A DNA stretch of 64,000 bases from Magicicada septendecula. Its lineage: Eukaryota; Arthropoda; Insecta; Hemiptera; Cicadidae. The stretch is taken from assembly GCA_034769895.1 (NCBI GenBank), contig CM068373.1:18023967-18087966 (forward strand), read 5' to 3'. A model generated the notes under the pieces. That model did not search any database, had not been told where the DNA came from, and worked only from the letters and a program-made list of their open reading frames with translations. Positions 10,465-22,485 of this stretch are shown here, piece by piece. Made by a program: the position numbers and the translations under genes. Within the stretch, counting starts at the first letter, position 1. Every line of letters starts with the position of its first letter.

Positions 10465-12445
10465 CGTCATCCAAATATAGCGAAAGCGTATCGCCGCCTA
10501 CCAGAGCATATCCCGCTCGACACTACCCAGCATGTCGACGAGGCAGTTGCCTTGTTCGACACAGCCGTAGTCTCGGCGGTAGACGTGTCCTCCCGGATGA
10601 AGCTGGGGCTCACGCCCGACTATCAGCGGATCCCCGAAGAGGTGTCTCAGCTCGCTTGCGAGAGGAATCGCCTCCGGAGACGCTGGCAGAGGACTCGTGA
10701 CCCGGCCGACAAGGCTGCGTTCAACAGAGCGTCCGGCAAGTTGCGTCGCGACATGCTGGCGTTCCGTAGACGCAACTGGGAGCTAGCTGTTACACAGATG
10801 GATGGCCCTGCCGAGGATCGTAATGTCTGGCGGATTCCCAGTGCCCTAACGGGAAAGCGCAAACGCGCGCCTCTCCCCGCACTGGCCGGACCCGGCGGTC
10901 AACCCCTTGGCCGCCCCCTCGAAAAGGCAGAGTTCTTGGCTGACAGTTTAGAGCGTCAGTTCGCTCCCAACCCATCCAAGAACCCGGCCTTCACTGAGCA
11001 AATCTGCCGCGAGGTAGAGCGCTTTCTATCGGCCGATATCACAGTCCAGCCGGAGCCCATCTCCCCGGAGGAGGTCTCTGAGAGGATTGTTCAGCTCAAG
11101 CCCCGGAAGGCGCCTGGCCCGGACGGAGTCATGAATTCCGCCCTCCATCGCCTTCCGGAGCGAGGAACCCAGTTCCTCACTGACCTGTTCAATTCATGCC
11201 TCAGACTGGCCTATTTTCCGGTGAAATGGAAAACGGCTACCGTCATCGTGATACCTAAGCCGGGAAAGAATTCTTCTCGAGTGGAAAACCTCAGGCCCAT
11301 CAGCCTTTTGCCCGCGACGTCCAAGGTTTTTGAGCGTCTGATCCAGCGTAGGATCCGCGACCATCTAGAAAGACTAGACGTGCTGATCCCCGAACAGTTC
11401 GGCTTTCGTGAGCTGCACTCCTCGACTCATCAGCTGATGAGACTCGTGGAATGCATAACCGAGGCTGGCTGCCAGGGCAAACAGACGGCTGCGATCTTCC
11501 TAGACGTAGAGAAAGCCTTTGACCGCGTGTGGCACGAGGGTGTCCTGTACAAACTAACGGAAGTCCTTCTCCCAGACTGCTATGTTCACTTGATCGGCAG
11601 CTTTCTGCGAGACCGTAGCTTCCGAGTGAGAGTAGACCACGCTCTCTCTTCGGAGAGGCGTATTACCGCTGGCGTCCCTCAGGGAAGTGTCCTTGGGCCT
11701 CTCCTGTTCTCGTTGTTTGTCAACGACACGCCCCGAGTTCCTGGAGTGAAATTGTCGCTGTTCGCGGACGACACTGCGGCTTTTGCCTCAGAGCCGAACG
11801 CGAGTTATGCGGCAGTTAAGCTCCAGCGCCAACTCGACGCGTATGTCGGGTGGACCGATGACTGGAGAGTTGCCGTTAACGCTTCCAAGAGCGCCGCGGT
11901 AATATTCTCGCGCAAACGTAAGCGGCCTCGGCCGCTTAAAGTAGGCCCCGTCGAGGTGACCTGGACCAACAGCGTCAAGTACCTCGGGCTCCACGTGGAT
12001 TCCCGACTCACCTGGCGAACCCATACAAACTACATCAGACAACGCGCCTCGGCGCAACTCAGTAGACTCCGGCCCGTGCTTTCTAATCCGGCAATGACCC
12101 CCCCGGCTAGGTAAGCTCATAGTCAACACGTACGTGTTGCCGGTGATTACCTACGCCTGTCCTGTTTGGGGATACCTGGCTCGTGGTCATAGAATCACGC
12201 TCCAGCGCGTATTCGACCGGGGACTAAAGCTTGCGTGCAAAGTCCCCCGGAGGTACTCTTCTCGTCTTTTGAGGAGAGGACTCGGTGTCCGCTCTCTTGA
12301 TGACACCGTGAGACGCCTGGCGCGACGATTCTATGTTCGTTCCGACAGAGTGACCCACAATTCCCTCATTGCCGGACTTGGTAAATACACCCCGCGACCA
12401 GGTGAGTCCTGGAAGCGACCTCGTTTGCTAGTCCCGGTGGTATAA
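10465..12445 (+). pseudogene. Jockey-type non-LTR reverse transcriptase, 5'-truncated, one frameshift
   Basis: The reverse transcriptase of a Jockey-clade LINE; the upstream apurinic endonuclease is missing. One frame is open from just after the TAG at 10462-10464 to 12114. In order it shows a long linker, the KPRKAPGPDGV block (about 11098-11130), RPISLLPATSKVFERL, IPEQFGFR, IFLDVEKAFDRVWHEGVLYK, GVPQGSVLGPLLF, the catalytic FADDT (11761-11775) and VKYLGLHVDSRLTW. At a run of seven C near 12098-12104 the frame changes. The remaining tail, LIVNTYVLPVITYACPVWGY to RPRLLVPVV, is read in the next frame to 12445. A single lesion in about 660 codons suggests a fairly recent insertion. It is GC-rich like the PLE before it. 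Confidence 0.85.
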
Positions 12446-12479
12446 TCCACCAATCGCAGGTCGCTTCAGACCCCCCCCC

Positions 12480-12960
12480 CCCCATAAGTAGATAAAAAGT
12501 ATATAATGAACTCCAACAGACCCAGTGGCAGGAGTCCTTTCTGAGACTCGGGACACTGCACTACTCGCGACCCGCGCTTCGCGCGGGCCGCGCAACCCCC
12601 AGTTGTGTGCGAAAGCGTAACTCCAGCCTGGACAATTCGTGTACACGAGGTACTGAACGGGGCCTAGGACAGATCCTTGGGGACGCCGGCGGCGATGGGT
12701 ACGATCCGTCGATGCAGATACTAAATGTGCGGTCGCAAAGATACGAGCGCATCAAATGGACGAAAGATGCTGGGAGCGGGGACATGGGCAGTTTGTAGAG
12801 AAGGCCTTTGTGTCAGATTCGATCGAAGGCCTTACTCACATCCAGAAGCACTGCCACTTTGTTCATGGCATCGAAGAGCTGGGTTATAGCCCTAACAAGT
12901 TGAAGGGTCGTCGAATGCTTCAAGATAAAATTATCCAGCAAGGGGGGCAATCTACTGGCT
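12480..12960 (-). pseudogene. Second Jockey-type RT fragment, opposite strand
   Basis: Minus-strand reading from about 12960 gives LKHSTTLQLVRAITQLFDAM, then VAVLLDVSKAFDRI, a stop in place of the usual Trp, HKGLLYKL, LPASFVHLMRSYLCDRTFSI and a broken GVPQGSVLGP box. These are the middle blocks of a Jockey-like reverse transcriptase. The catalytic FADD box is not recognisable. The fragment points toward the upstream Jockey copy, so the two meet tail to tail near 12445-12480, next to a run of about 14 C. Confidence 0.65.
12571..12587. repeat. Short GC-rich perfect hairpin
   Basis: CCCGCGC-TTC-GCGCGGG forms a 7 bp perfect stem with a 3-base loop inside the minus-strand Jockey fragment, in an otherwise AT-rich window. 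No terminator function is implied in this animal DNA. Confidence 0.5.
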
Positions 12961-13449
12961 TCAGTAATTTGGTGTTTAAATATTGAAAATGTAATGTAAA
13001 TGCAGGCAGTATTGTGGAGAAACGTGGCACCCTCTCACTGCTTTCTATGAATTTGTCTGTTACAAGTGTTGCCCATTACAAATTTCTCATTTTAGTAATT
13101 TGTTTTAAAAATGAGTTGGATTTTTAATACTGTCACCTCCCTTACACATACACTTATTCACAAATTTAACCTTTCAGAATGTCTGAAACCCAACATACTG
13201 TAAGTGAAAAGAATGTGGTACCGCTTGTATCATAGCCACATTTCAGAATTCCCAAAATTCAACAAAACAAAATAATCAAAACAATCTGTTTTAAAAAATG
13301 ATGACTATCAATTAACCAGTGTGTGCTGATTTAAAACTAAATTCTGCCTAATTTAACACAGATTAAAGTTACCGTGTTTTATGCTAGATAATATTTTGTC
13401 AGGTCTTTAATTGCCAAGATAAAATGCCAAGCATAACTTTTAGCCTACC
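12961..13449. other. AT-rich stretch without a gene
   Basis: No reading frame or repeat could be supported. It ends at a run of about ten G near 13452. Confidence 0.35.
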
Positions 13450-13928
13450 TTGGGGGGGGGGGGCACTGAAGACCAAGTTCATTGGTAAGGCAGAAATTCT
13501 GAAGAAAGTTAAGATGACCATTTTCAAAAACATGTATGTGTCAGTTCTTACTTATAGGGCTGAAACCTGGGCTCTAACTGAGAAGGATCTAAACTCTCTC
13601 CCAAGCTATGGATATGAGATACCTTAGGAAGGTTGAAGGAAAGACAAGAAGAGATCGAGTCAGAAACACTACTATAAGAGTGAGTCTTGAGACAGTATCT
13701 TTGAAAGATCACATTAGGAAAGCACAGTTGCGTTGGTTTGGACACGTTCAGAGGATGGAAGGGGATAGACTTTCAAAACATCTGTATGAGGCAATAATTG
13801 CTGGGAGAAGACCCAGGGTGCTCTCTGTAGGGGCTGGGAGTGTGTGGAATGAAGCCAAGGCCCTGGCCATGCAGAGACCATGGTGGCGAGACCTTTGCTC
13901 AACCTCTACACCTTGTGGTAGAAGATGA
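13450..13928 (+). pseudogene. Non-LTR retrotransposon RT C-terminal fragment
   Basis: The last part of a LINE polyprotein. KKVKMTIFKNMYVSVLTYRA with ETWALT is the typical segment after the RT palm. After a frameshift near 13600 the reading continues as DMRYLRKVEGKTRRDRVRN, then the conserved QLRWFGHVQRMEGDR and a basic tail to about 13928. In the family this end carries a presumed nucleic-acid-binding tail. The catalytic RT core is not present. Confidence 0.7.
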
Positions 13929-15799
13929 TTGGAATAAGAAGAATTAGTTATATGAGTCAACATTTGTAATTGTAGTACACTATACTTGTTATGCAAGTAC
14001 AAAATCACTTCATATAAACAGGTTGTATGGTGGTTGAGAATGGTTCAAATTATTTTCTCAGTTTCTGAGGTTAGCTTATATCTTTTTTTATGATTAGAGA
14101 AACATAGCCTTTGATTGTATTCAGCCGCAATGATCCAACTTGATTTATGATGTTTACAGTAGAGTAATTTATTCCACAGAAACTTTAAAAAATTTCTTAT
14201 TATAATAGATTTGTCATTTTTTTGCTTTAACACCTTCCACGGATTGAAAGTATGCCCCTTTTAAGCTAATTTCAATCAGAAAGAATATAAAAAGTCACAA
14301 GGTGCCAAGTCAGGTAAATGCAGTAGTTGTACAAACTCTGGTATGTTTTTATGATACATAAAAACTCTTTACAGAAATGACATTGTGAGCAGAAGAACTG
14401 TCTAGATGAAGGACCCAATTACCTTTTTTTTCCAAAGAGCAGGTCTCTTTTTCCTTAACTGCTCACAGAGCTTAGGCAGCACTTCTAAACAAAAAGTCTG
14501 CTGATTGATTTTTTTACTATCGATAATCCCATTCCACCATATTATGACACTGATATAAAAAAACTGCCTTCAATTTTGATTTGATCTCCTTTTTTCATTC
14601 TTGGGGATTCAGTAGTTTTCTAGTGCATGGATTGATGTTTTGTCTCAGGATCATATTTAAATAACATAGTTTAGACAAGTGCAACAAAAATTTTGCTTAA
14701 AAGTAAACTTTTGTACTTTACTATTAATGCTTCATTTTAAATTGCAGCAATGCTTCATGAAAACACAGCAATTTAAAATTAAAACAAAAATTGCATGAAA
14801 TTATTAAAAACTATATTAAAAATTTTAGTTTTTACAAAAAACACTCAGCGTGGTTCAGTAAAATTTAGACTAGTGAATGGTGAGTTTATTTGTATAGGAA
14901 TTGCGGAAGCAGCATTTGGGAGAGCAGTGAGTGCAGACAACTAGGTACAGAGCCCACATTAGAGTAGGCTGAAGGCCAGTTTTGTAGCTGTTGCTGTGGA
15001 TAATGTAGCTGGCTGCTGCTCAAAACTGCAGTTAACATAGTTGTTCAGAATTTGGTAATACTGAGCCCTACATGCATATATCTATTTTCAGTTACTGATG
15101 TATTAGGTAGGAGTCAAGTGATGTACCAGTAAATCGGATTTTATCTTTTCAACAAAATATACTCATTATAGTCTGCACTCACAATTTTTCAAAGTGTAGA
15201 TACAGAATGAGATCATGATACATTCAACTCTTATAACTCATTATATATCCATGATAGGTTTTTTTTTGTAGAAAGAAGTCAATTCTTCCCAGCCTTTTTT
15301 TGTCTTTTTATGTTATCTAAATATTCTCCAGATTTTACTTTCTACAAGCTTGGAAAACGCTTTTATTTTTCAATAAATTCTATTAAAAATCAACTGAAAA
15401 TATGCCTTGTTTACACCCATGTTAAAAATAAATAAATAAAGTAAAACCAGACAGAAATAACATATTAACATTACTAACTTTGAAGTATTTAGCAACAAAA
15501 CATATGATGTGAACAAAATTCATTCCACACGTGCAATGAGGCCTGTCTGTGGCAGATCAAGCCTTTTTCAACCACAGACTGAGATACCTGGCATCTGACC
15601 TGCCATCTCTCAGCCTTGGAATTCTAAAAGGCTGCATGCAACAGATCTTTCACCAGCCAAACCCACATAGTAGCAGTTTTCTCGTATACCTGGCCTGTGG
15701 TCTCTCATAGGCCACAATGGCAGGTGTATCTGGAGCTTAAGCAGCAGCCTGCATTTGTGCGCATTACACAAACAGTTTGCTGTCATTAACAGGACAGCT
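13929..15799. other. AT-rich stretch without a gene
   Basis: About 1.9 kb with no supported coding region. The last 200 bases before the PLE (15560-15760) contain the words CTGGCATCTGACCTGCCATC and short inverted words, and may be part of the unrecognised upstream portion of that element. Confidence 0.35.
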
Positions 15800-16711
15800 C
15801 TGAGACTAAACACACACTATACACATTACACTACTGGGAAACACACACACAAAATATACAGGAAACCAACCACAACTGACATGGTTATACACAACACATC
15901 AAACCACCCAACACAACATAAACATGCGGCCTTCAACCATATGCTCCATAGACTAACTAAAATACCCTTAAATAAACAAGATTACACCAACGAACTCAAC
16001 ACAATAAAATACATAGCAATAAAAAACAGTTACAACCCTAATTTAATAAACACACTACACAAACGCATCAAAAACAAAAACAACAAAACACAAAATACCA
16101 TCAACACACAGCACAATAAATGCATCACACTCACATACCACAACTCCTACACACACAAAATCGCCAACACATTCAGAAAACACAAATACAAAATAGCATA
16201 CAGAACAACCAATACCATCAAAAAACACATCAATAATACAAACGCAGACATAGACAAATATAACAAAACAGGTGTTTACAAATTAAATTGTAATGACTGC
16301 AATAGTTTCTACATAGGCCAGACGGGAAGATCTTTTTCATCCCATTATTCTGAACACTTAAAAGCTTTAACCAACAACAATATACACTCCGCATTTGCCA
16401 CACACATACACACAGAAAACCACAGTCACACCAACATAGACACTAATCTTGAAATTTTACATTACTTACCCAAAGGTCGAAAACTCAACACAACTGAACA
16501 ATACGAAATATATAAACACCACACAACACAACCAAACAACATACTTAATGATCAATTACAATATAAATCACATACACTTTTTGACACAATTGTACAAAAA
16601 ACAAACATTAAGTTGAATCCCCGCGCCAATCCCCTTCCTCCACGCACCACCCCCACTACACATTCCACACAACAACCGTTACTAAATGATGGCAGTCTGT
16701 CTCTAAGCTGA
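15800..16711 (+). CDS. Penelope-like element: RT C-terminal part plus GIY-YIG nuclease (5'-truncated)
   Basis: An uninterrupted frame of about 300 codons covers the end of a PLE reverse transcriptase and the whole nuclease. KIYRKPTTTDMVIHNTSNHP and FNHMLHRLTKIPL are the RT thumb segment. IANTFRKHKYKIAYRTTNTI is the linker. TGVYKLNCNDCNSFYIGQTG is the GIY-YIG motif, followed by RSFSSHYSEHLKAL. The end ILNDQLQYKSHTLFDTIVQ is shared with the other PLE copies here. The frame closes at a TGA at 16709-16711, which lies inside the following hammerhead core. The catalytic YVDD part of the RT is absent. The coding strand is extremely rich in A and C and poor in G and T. Confidence 0.85.
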   Translation: MRLNTHYTHYTTGKHTHKIYRKPTTTDMVIHNTSNHPTQHKHAAFNHMLHRLTKIPLNKQDYTNELNTIKYIAIKNSYNPNLINTLHKRIKNKNNKTQNTINTQHNKCITLTYHNSYTHKIANTFRKHKYKIAYRTTNTIKKHINNTNADIDKYNKTGVYKLNCNDCNSFYIGQTGRSFSSHYSEHLKALTNNNIHSAFATHIHTENHSHTNIDTNLEILHYLPKGRKLNTTEQYEIYKHHTTQPNNILNDQLQYKSHTLFDTIVQKTNIKLNPRANPLPPRTTPTTHSTQQPLLNDGSLSLS

Positions 16712-16736
16712 AGAAGGCGAATACGTACGCCGAAAC
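16708..16736 (+). ncRNA. Hammerhead ribozyme core at PLE 3' end
   Basis: CTGAAGA, stem II (GGCG...CGCC closing AATACGTA) and GAAAC match the hammerhead core CUGANGA-stem II-GAAA with all core bases intact. PLEs are known to carry such ribozymes near their ends. The stop codon of the preceding frame is the TGA of the core. Stems I and III were not modelled. Confidence 0.7.
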
Positions 16737-16792
16737 GTGTTCGACGAGAAGAGAATAAACAGTAAGTTCACAAGAAAAAGTTTCATTTTTAG

Positions 16793-16893
16793 ATAAGTAG
16801 AAAGAAGTAGTTTCTATGGAAATATTTCGAATATGATTTTAAATATAAATCTTAGAACATGGAAGTCATGTATGGTTCTCCATACTGATATTT
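16793..16893 (+). repeat. About 100 bp repeat, first copy (second at 18142-18262)
   Basis: AAGTAGAAAGAAGTAGTTTC through GTATGGTTCTCCATAC recurs in the same direction at 18142-18262 with few changes. The second copy has a 9-base repeat insertion after AGTTTC. It follows the PLE and hammerhead here, and sits between PLE coding sequence and hammerhead there. Confidence 0.65.
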
Positions 16894-16896
16894 TTT

Positions 16897-17196
16897 TTTG
16901 GCAAACGATAACAGCCGCAAATTCAAACAGAATCAAATAATGTTTCGCATACAGTCCTGAATTGTAGAGTTCTCTAGACCTTTTGTTTTTGGTGAAGATC
17001 GGTTAAGGGAAAGGGGTAGTTTACCTGCAACGGTTTTTTATCAAGGGTAATTTTCTATGGCAAACGATAACACCCGCAAATTCAAACAGAATCAAATAAT
17101 TTTTTGTATACGTCCCTGAATTGTAGAGATCTCAAGGACTTTTGATTTTCGTGAAGATCGGTTAAGGGGAAGGGGTAGTTTACCTGCAACGTTTTA
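16897..17196 (+). repeat. Tandem duplication, period about 159 bp
   Basis: GGCAAACGATAACA...GAAGATCGGTTAAGGG...GGGGTAGTTTACCTGCAACG occurs at about 16897-17035 and again at 17056-17196 with scattered differences. It is non-coding. Confidence 0.8.
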
Positions 17197-17199
17197 CGT

Positions 17200-18025
17200 T
17201 TTAACAACAGTAAAGTACTTGAAAATTCATTTAAACTTTTTCAAACAATGGCAATTGTTAAAAATAAAATAATTTTGTTGCCAGGTAATAAAATTATAAT
17301 TTTGTTGTTTTTAATGTAAATCATGTATGAGAGAAAATATATCGTTCGTGGCAGGGAAGCATATCTCAGTTATGTAATGTTTACGTTTCCATTTTATTAT
17401 TATGACCGCAATAAAAAGGCAGGGAAGACACACACACACAAAATTCGCGTTATTTCTGGCCTCATTCATGTTTATTTTCTTACATTTGCACCCTTTTTAA
17501 ATGGAAAGTGCCGAAACCCATACCAACATAACGCGTGCAAACCGAAAAAGTGTCCAGCGTGGATAGCGATTTGCTTCCTGTGGATCGCTGGGCAGTGTAA
17601 CTGCACGTGTTTACAGAGAAACGATTCATAGACAGACTTTTCGTCTTTAGGGAATGAACCCTCTGCAAGATGCTGAGGGTCCATGAGTGACTTCGGAGCG
17701 CTCCTTCTTTTCCGCGTGTTTGTTCTGTGAAACGTACACTGTAGATTCGCAGCTTTACTCTAAGCAACGCTCAATAGGAAATGTTGAAAATTTTTGTCCA
17801 CGGTGTACCCTCATACACACTAAACCTGCTCTGATTTAATTACGGACATCATAATATTAAAACTTTGGAAACTTGAGCACTACTTAATGGAGATCAATCA
17901 TTAACTTATACAAGCCATTAATTTTATGCATATATTTTATATATATGTGTACAACGTTATCGGCAACAAAGAAGTAGTTTTTGTTAAAATTCCTTCCCGG
18001 ATATTTGGCCGTAGTCCAATGTTTT
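17200..18025. other. Non-coding stretch between the two PLEs
   Basis: No supported gene. Short open frames exist on both strands around 17323-17767, but none shows a domain and they overlap each other. Confidence 0.3.
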
Positions 18026-18039
18026 CTACAAAACCAGAC

Positions 18040-18071
18040 GTTTCGGCAATGCCATCGACTTCCATCATCAG
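18040..18071 (-). ncRNA. Hammerhead-like core of the minus-strand PLE
   Basis: On the minus strand CTGATGA (18071-18065) and GAAAC (18044-18040) frame a 20-base segment that should be stem II. Only GG/CC closing pairs are obvious, so stem II is weak. The conserved core bases are intact. Confidence 0.45.
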
Positions 18072-18141
18072 TGAAAACCGAGTGTGATAACGTGAGGTGG
18101 TATACGTTAGTGACCACAGTACTGTGGTTAAGGCTGAAGCA

Positions 18142-18262
18142 GTAAGTAGAAAGAAGTAGTTTCACGAGTAGTTTCTATGGTAATATTTCATTTCGAAAAT
18201 GATTTTAAATATAAATCTTAGAATATGTAAGTCATGTATGGTTCTCCATACCGATATTTTTA
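18142..18262 (+). repeat. About 100 bp repeat, second copy
   Basis: Same-direction copy of 16793-16893, ending in GGTTCTCCATACCGATATTT. Relative to its own PLE it is inverted compared with the first copy, so the repeat is probably an independent unit and not a fixed PLE part. Confidence 0.6.
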
Positions 18263-18682
18263 ATTTGTGTGCTATTTTTTCAGTTTGTTGATGTATGTTA
18301 GTGTTATGAATTTGTTATTTTCTGTCTTTGTCTGTTTTGTGTAGGAGTTTACTGACTATTGTTCTGTCATATCCGTTAGATTCTGCTAGATATTTTATCG
18401 TGTTTAGTTCGTCTTTGTAGTCTTTTTCATCTAGGGGAATGTTGTTAAGTCTATGTATCATGGTTCTGAAGGCAGCTAGTTTGTGTTGTATTGGGTGATT
18501 GGAGGAGTTGTGTATTAGTGTGTCAGAGTTTTGTAAGCGATTCTGTATCCTGCTTTATAATTAATTAATTTTCCTTCTACCCAAATAATTTATAAAAGTA
18601 TCTACTAAAAATGTTTACCCTACATCCTGTCTTTCATCTGGTTTTATTATCAATTGAAACTTGAAAACAAAAAGTAACCATC

Positions 18683-19053
18683 TTAGGAGTTAGCGCCTCT
18701 GTCTTTTCTTCTTTTTCCAATAAGGTATTTTTGACGTTTCCAGTCATAAACTACACTAGAGTCGGCATGTTCTAGTCCGTGTTCTTCCTTGTTCGAAGAC
18801 GGAATATTTGCTTCTGTTTCTTTTAATATACGTAGAACTGTATGAGTGTCCACAGTTTTATAAGTAGAAGCTTCTGAATTTACATACTCCAAAGAGTAAA
18901 TGAGAGGATAATAAATCTTATTGAAAGTGAGCGATTTACTTTGTCAAAAATATAAACAAAGTAATTGTCATTTGGGGTGTAATTGTTCGTGGATGTTCCG
19001 TTGTGGCAAATGTTGGCACGTAGGCACTTAAACTGTTTTGTGTTTGAAACGAT
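18683..19053 (-). pseudogene. Unrecognised coding-like region (possible exon or gene remnant)
   Basis: I do not recognise this protein. On the minus strand one frame is open from 19053 (FKCLRANICHNGTSTNNYTP, then NDNYFVYIFDKVNRS). Near 18930-18945 the good reading passes to the next frame (LTFNKIYYPLIYSLEYVNSE), which runs on through TYKTVDTHTVLRILKETEAN and VVYDWKRQKYLIGKRRKDRG to a stop at 18683. The composition is protein-like: mixed charged and aromatic residues, a basic tail and an N-glycosylation-type NGT, unlike the neighbouring AT-rich noise. It has no transposon motif. It could be a terminal exon of a host gene, a processed pseudogene or an unknown element. The frame change argues for decay unless a splice site or sequencing error explains it. 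Confidence 0.35.
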
Positions 19054-21317
19054 CTAGGCCACAGAGTACGAATATATAGGCCTATATAGAACCCGACTAC
19101 CTTCTGTGCAACAGCAGCGCTACCATTTGCTTATCAACTGTTTTTGTAGGCGTTGCCTGCAAAATTAACCTCTGAAGTCAGTCGCAATACAACCACAGTT
19201 GATGCGGTCGTCGGTCGTCTTTTGTGTGTGCTGTAGGTATTTAAACTGGAAACGTATTAGTTTGTCTTAGTGTAGTGTTTACATCAGTAACAATAAGAGG
19301 TAATATTTATATACCATTATTATTTACGATTGTGTTGACATTATTTTGAATCGGTACACTATCAGATATTGTTATTTACACTGGATCCCAACTTCATTGA
19401 AAAACCATTTACTAAATTATCAAAATTTTGGTGACATCATATTGCAGATGATCTAATGCGTTGTTGGCGACTTTTACAAACAATATCATCTTCAAACCGG
19501 TTTTGTAGTAAGTTAGATTCGTATATTAAAAATATTTTTTGTTGGAAGTGTCGTATTTAAATTTGCTGAATACAGGTAAACGGAATAAACAGAGATATTA
19601 ACTTCCGTCATTTATTACTAAATTAATATTTAGGTTTATAGGTTTTGTAGACTAGCAAAATATCATATACTAACTGTTATGATTAGCATTTATTATTATA
19701 AAAAACTACCAAAATTCTTAGATCTTATCTGATTGTTTCTAGTTTCCTCGTAATTTTAGCTTTCTGTATAACCGAGGTTGAGTTATAGGCGTATTCCAGG
19801 TATTTGTACTATGACGCCAGGTTTCAAGTGTCTATTGGTAAGTAAGCTTAAAATATGTAAGATTTCGATAAATTTATTTGAGATTAGATAACATAAAATG
19901 ACAGCTTTGACTGTCAAATTATTATTTACATTGTAAACTGTCATTTACACTTTATTGTTTAGGTTATATTATAGTTCATCATGTATTTTGTAAATTTATC
20001 TATGAATGTCAAGTAATGATTTTGGGGATTCTTAAAGCAGATACCAGAATATCAGGTTCGAAGTCTTATTACAACAAATGTCAAATCATCAGTATTGCAT
20101 TCATAAAACATGCTAAACATGTAATCCTAAACCTTCTGTTTTGTGTCTAAAACATTTCTACCTCCAAGACTGAACATGTTGAGCTCTAAGACTCTCAGCT
20201 TAGGGCATATGCGTTGTTGTTATTATAGCGCACAAATCAGTATATAATGTGTCAGAATCTTAGACAGAAAATGTTGCCATAATTTAGTTAATAATTTTGT
20301 TTTATTATGTGGGTGCTTATAGACAGAGGGTATGGCAGTTTGACAACAAAAGTGATGCCTGGGATAGATTTCTGGTTGCACTGTAAATGAAGTTTTTCAG
20401 CTCCCAAGTTCACTCAGCATGTAGAAATGAGTATCGAAGGTAATAATGTGTAGCTGAAATGTAGTCCACACTGCCTACCTTGAACATTATGTGTGTTATA
20501 TAGGAAGCTTACCCACCCCCTGCCACTTATAAGCTACTTTGATGGTGCAGAAAGAATTTTTTTTGCATATGAACCACTGTAGAGTACGTTGGTTCAACTG
20601 GTTCCTCCCTTCTTTTCGTCTCTTTTCCTCCTCTCCCACATCTTCATTCTTGATCGATGTCTCTCCCTCCTTTCGTCATTCCAGCTGGCACCTGTCCTCT
20701 TCTTGGGTTTTCCCTGAAAACCTTGGGCATTATTATTATTAAACTTCCAGAAAGAATATTATCTTTTTTTTCTCACTTTCCAACCCTATATGATGATTGC
20801 ATCATATTTGTATGTGTGTACTGTAGAGAGAAATACTAAGAACACTTTATTAGGAAGGCATGAAAATGGAAGGTTAGATACAGTGGATACGGCTGAATCT
20901 CTCAAGCCCCAAAGACACCAGTTTTTATATTGGGAAGAGGTGTCGATGCTGTTTCAGAAACATCATGTGAGGTAGGAAATGTCGGTGTGATGGAAATACC
21001 GTGTCTTTGTGTAGAGAAATAGGCCTACTGTGAATTTAGGTGTAGACAGTGTTAATAAGAGTTCATTTACCATCTAGACTCACTGTTTTGTATTGCATGG
21101 TTTTGTCAAATTAGGAGGTTAATTAGGATGTCATTAAACATCATAACTTTGTAGATTTAACAAGTTGCCAAGGAATGTAGCCAATTTTGTTGTCCATTTC
21201 CAGTAAGTGATTAATTTTGTGTTATGAAGCAGTTCAGCTTGTTTGTAATGAACAGTGTATAAAACTCTTCTCCAAGTTAAAATTGAGAAATCAAATTTAG
21301 CTAGCGCAATGTATAGT
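19054..21317. other. Non-coding stretch
   Basis: About 2.3 kb with no supported gene. A locally CpG-rich patch lies at about 19195-19225, and a pyrimidine-rich patch at 20605-20720 (runs of CTCC and TTCC). Nothing else could be assigned. Confidence 0.35.
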
Positions 21318-21562
21318 AAAGTATACTGTTTCCGTTCTTAGCTTAATCCTGATGTAAACAAACAGGCGTGGCACATCTGAAACACTATTTGCTACTTGAA
21401 TTAGAGGCGTGTCATGCTGACAGAAGGAGTACAGACAGGTACATATAATATTCATACTGTATAAACACATGTAAATTGTAATAATTTGCCCTGACTAAAG
21501 TAAAATTTGTGTGAAAGTGTCAGACCGACAGTGAAACATTTTATAACACCAGTTGATGGGTT
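21318..21562 (+). mobile_element. Solo terminal region of an IS630/Tc1-type element
   Basis: The 245 bases from TATACTGTTTCCGTTCTTAG to GTGAAACATTTTATAACACC match, in inverse orientation, the right end of the element at 51887-52742 (bases 52742 back to about 52497). Shared words include CTGATGTAAACAAAC, GGCACATCTGAAA and CTGACAGAAGGAGTACAGAC. No transposase is present here, so it is an isolated end or a small non-autonomous copy. Confidence 0.65.

Positions 21563-22485
<923 letters not shown>

Larger units (their letters stand above)
18026..18530 (-). pseudogene. Penelope-like element remnant, minus strand
   Basis: Minus-strand reading from 18530 gives SNHPIQHKLAAFRTMIHRLN, then IPLDEKDYKDELNTIKYLAE and SNGYDRTIV. 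This is the same RT thumb segment seen at 15900-16050. The GIY-YIG part is missing; the frame decays near 18300. A hammerhead core on the same strand lies downstream at 18071-18040, and the 100 bp repeat is inserted between them. It belongs to the same PLE subfamily as the plus-strand copy 2 kb upstream. Confidence 0.7.

Noticed and set aside
19175..19310. CpG-richer patch with TCAGTC initiator as a promoter and first exon for the serpin
   Set aside because: An initiator-like word and a possible donor (AATAAGAG-GTAATA) occur, but the downstream element spacing is off by one and nothing links it to the exon 36 kb away. Transcript data would be needed.
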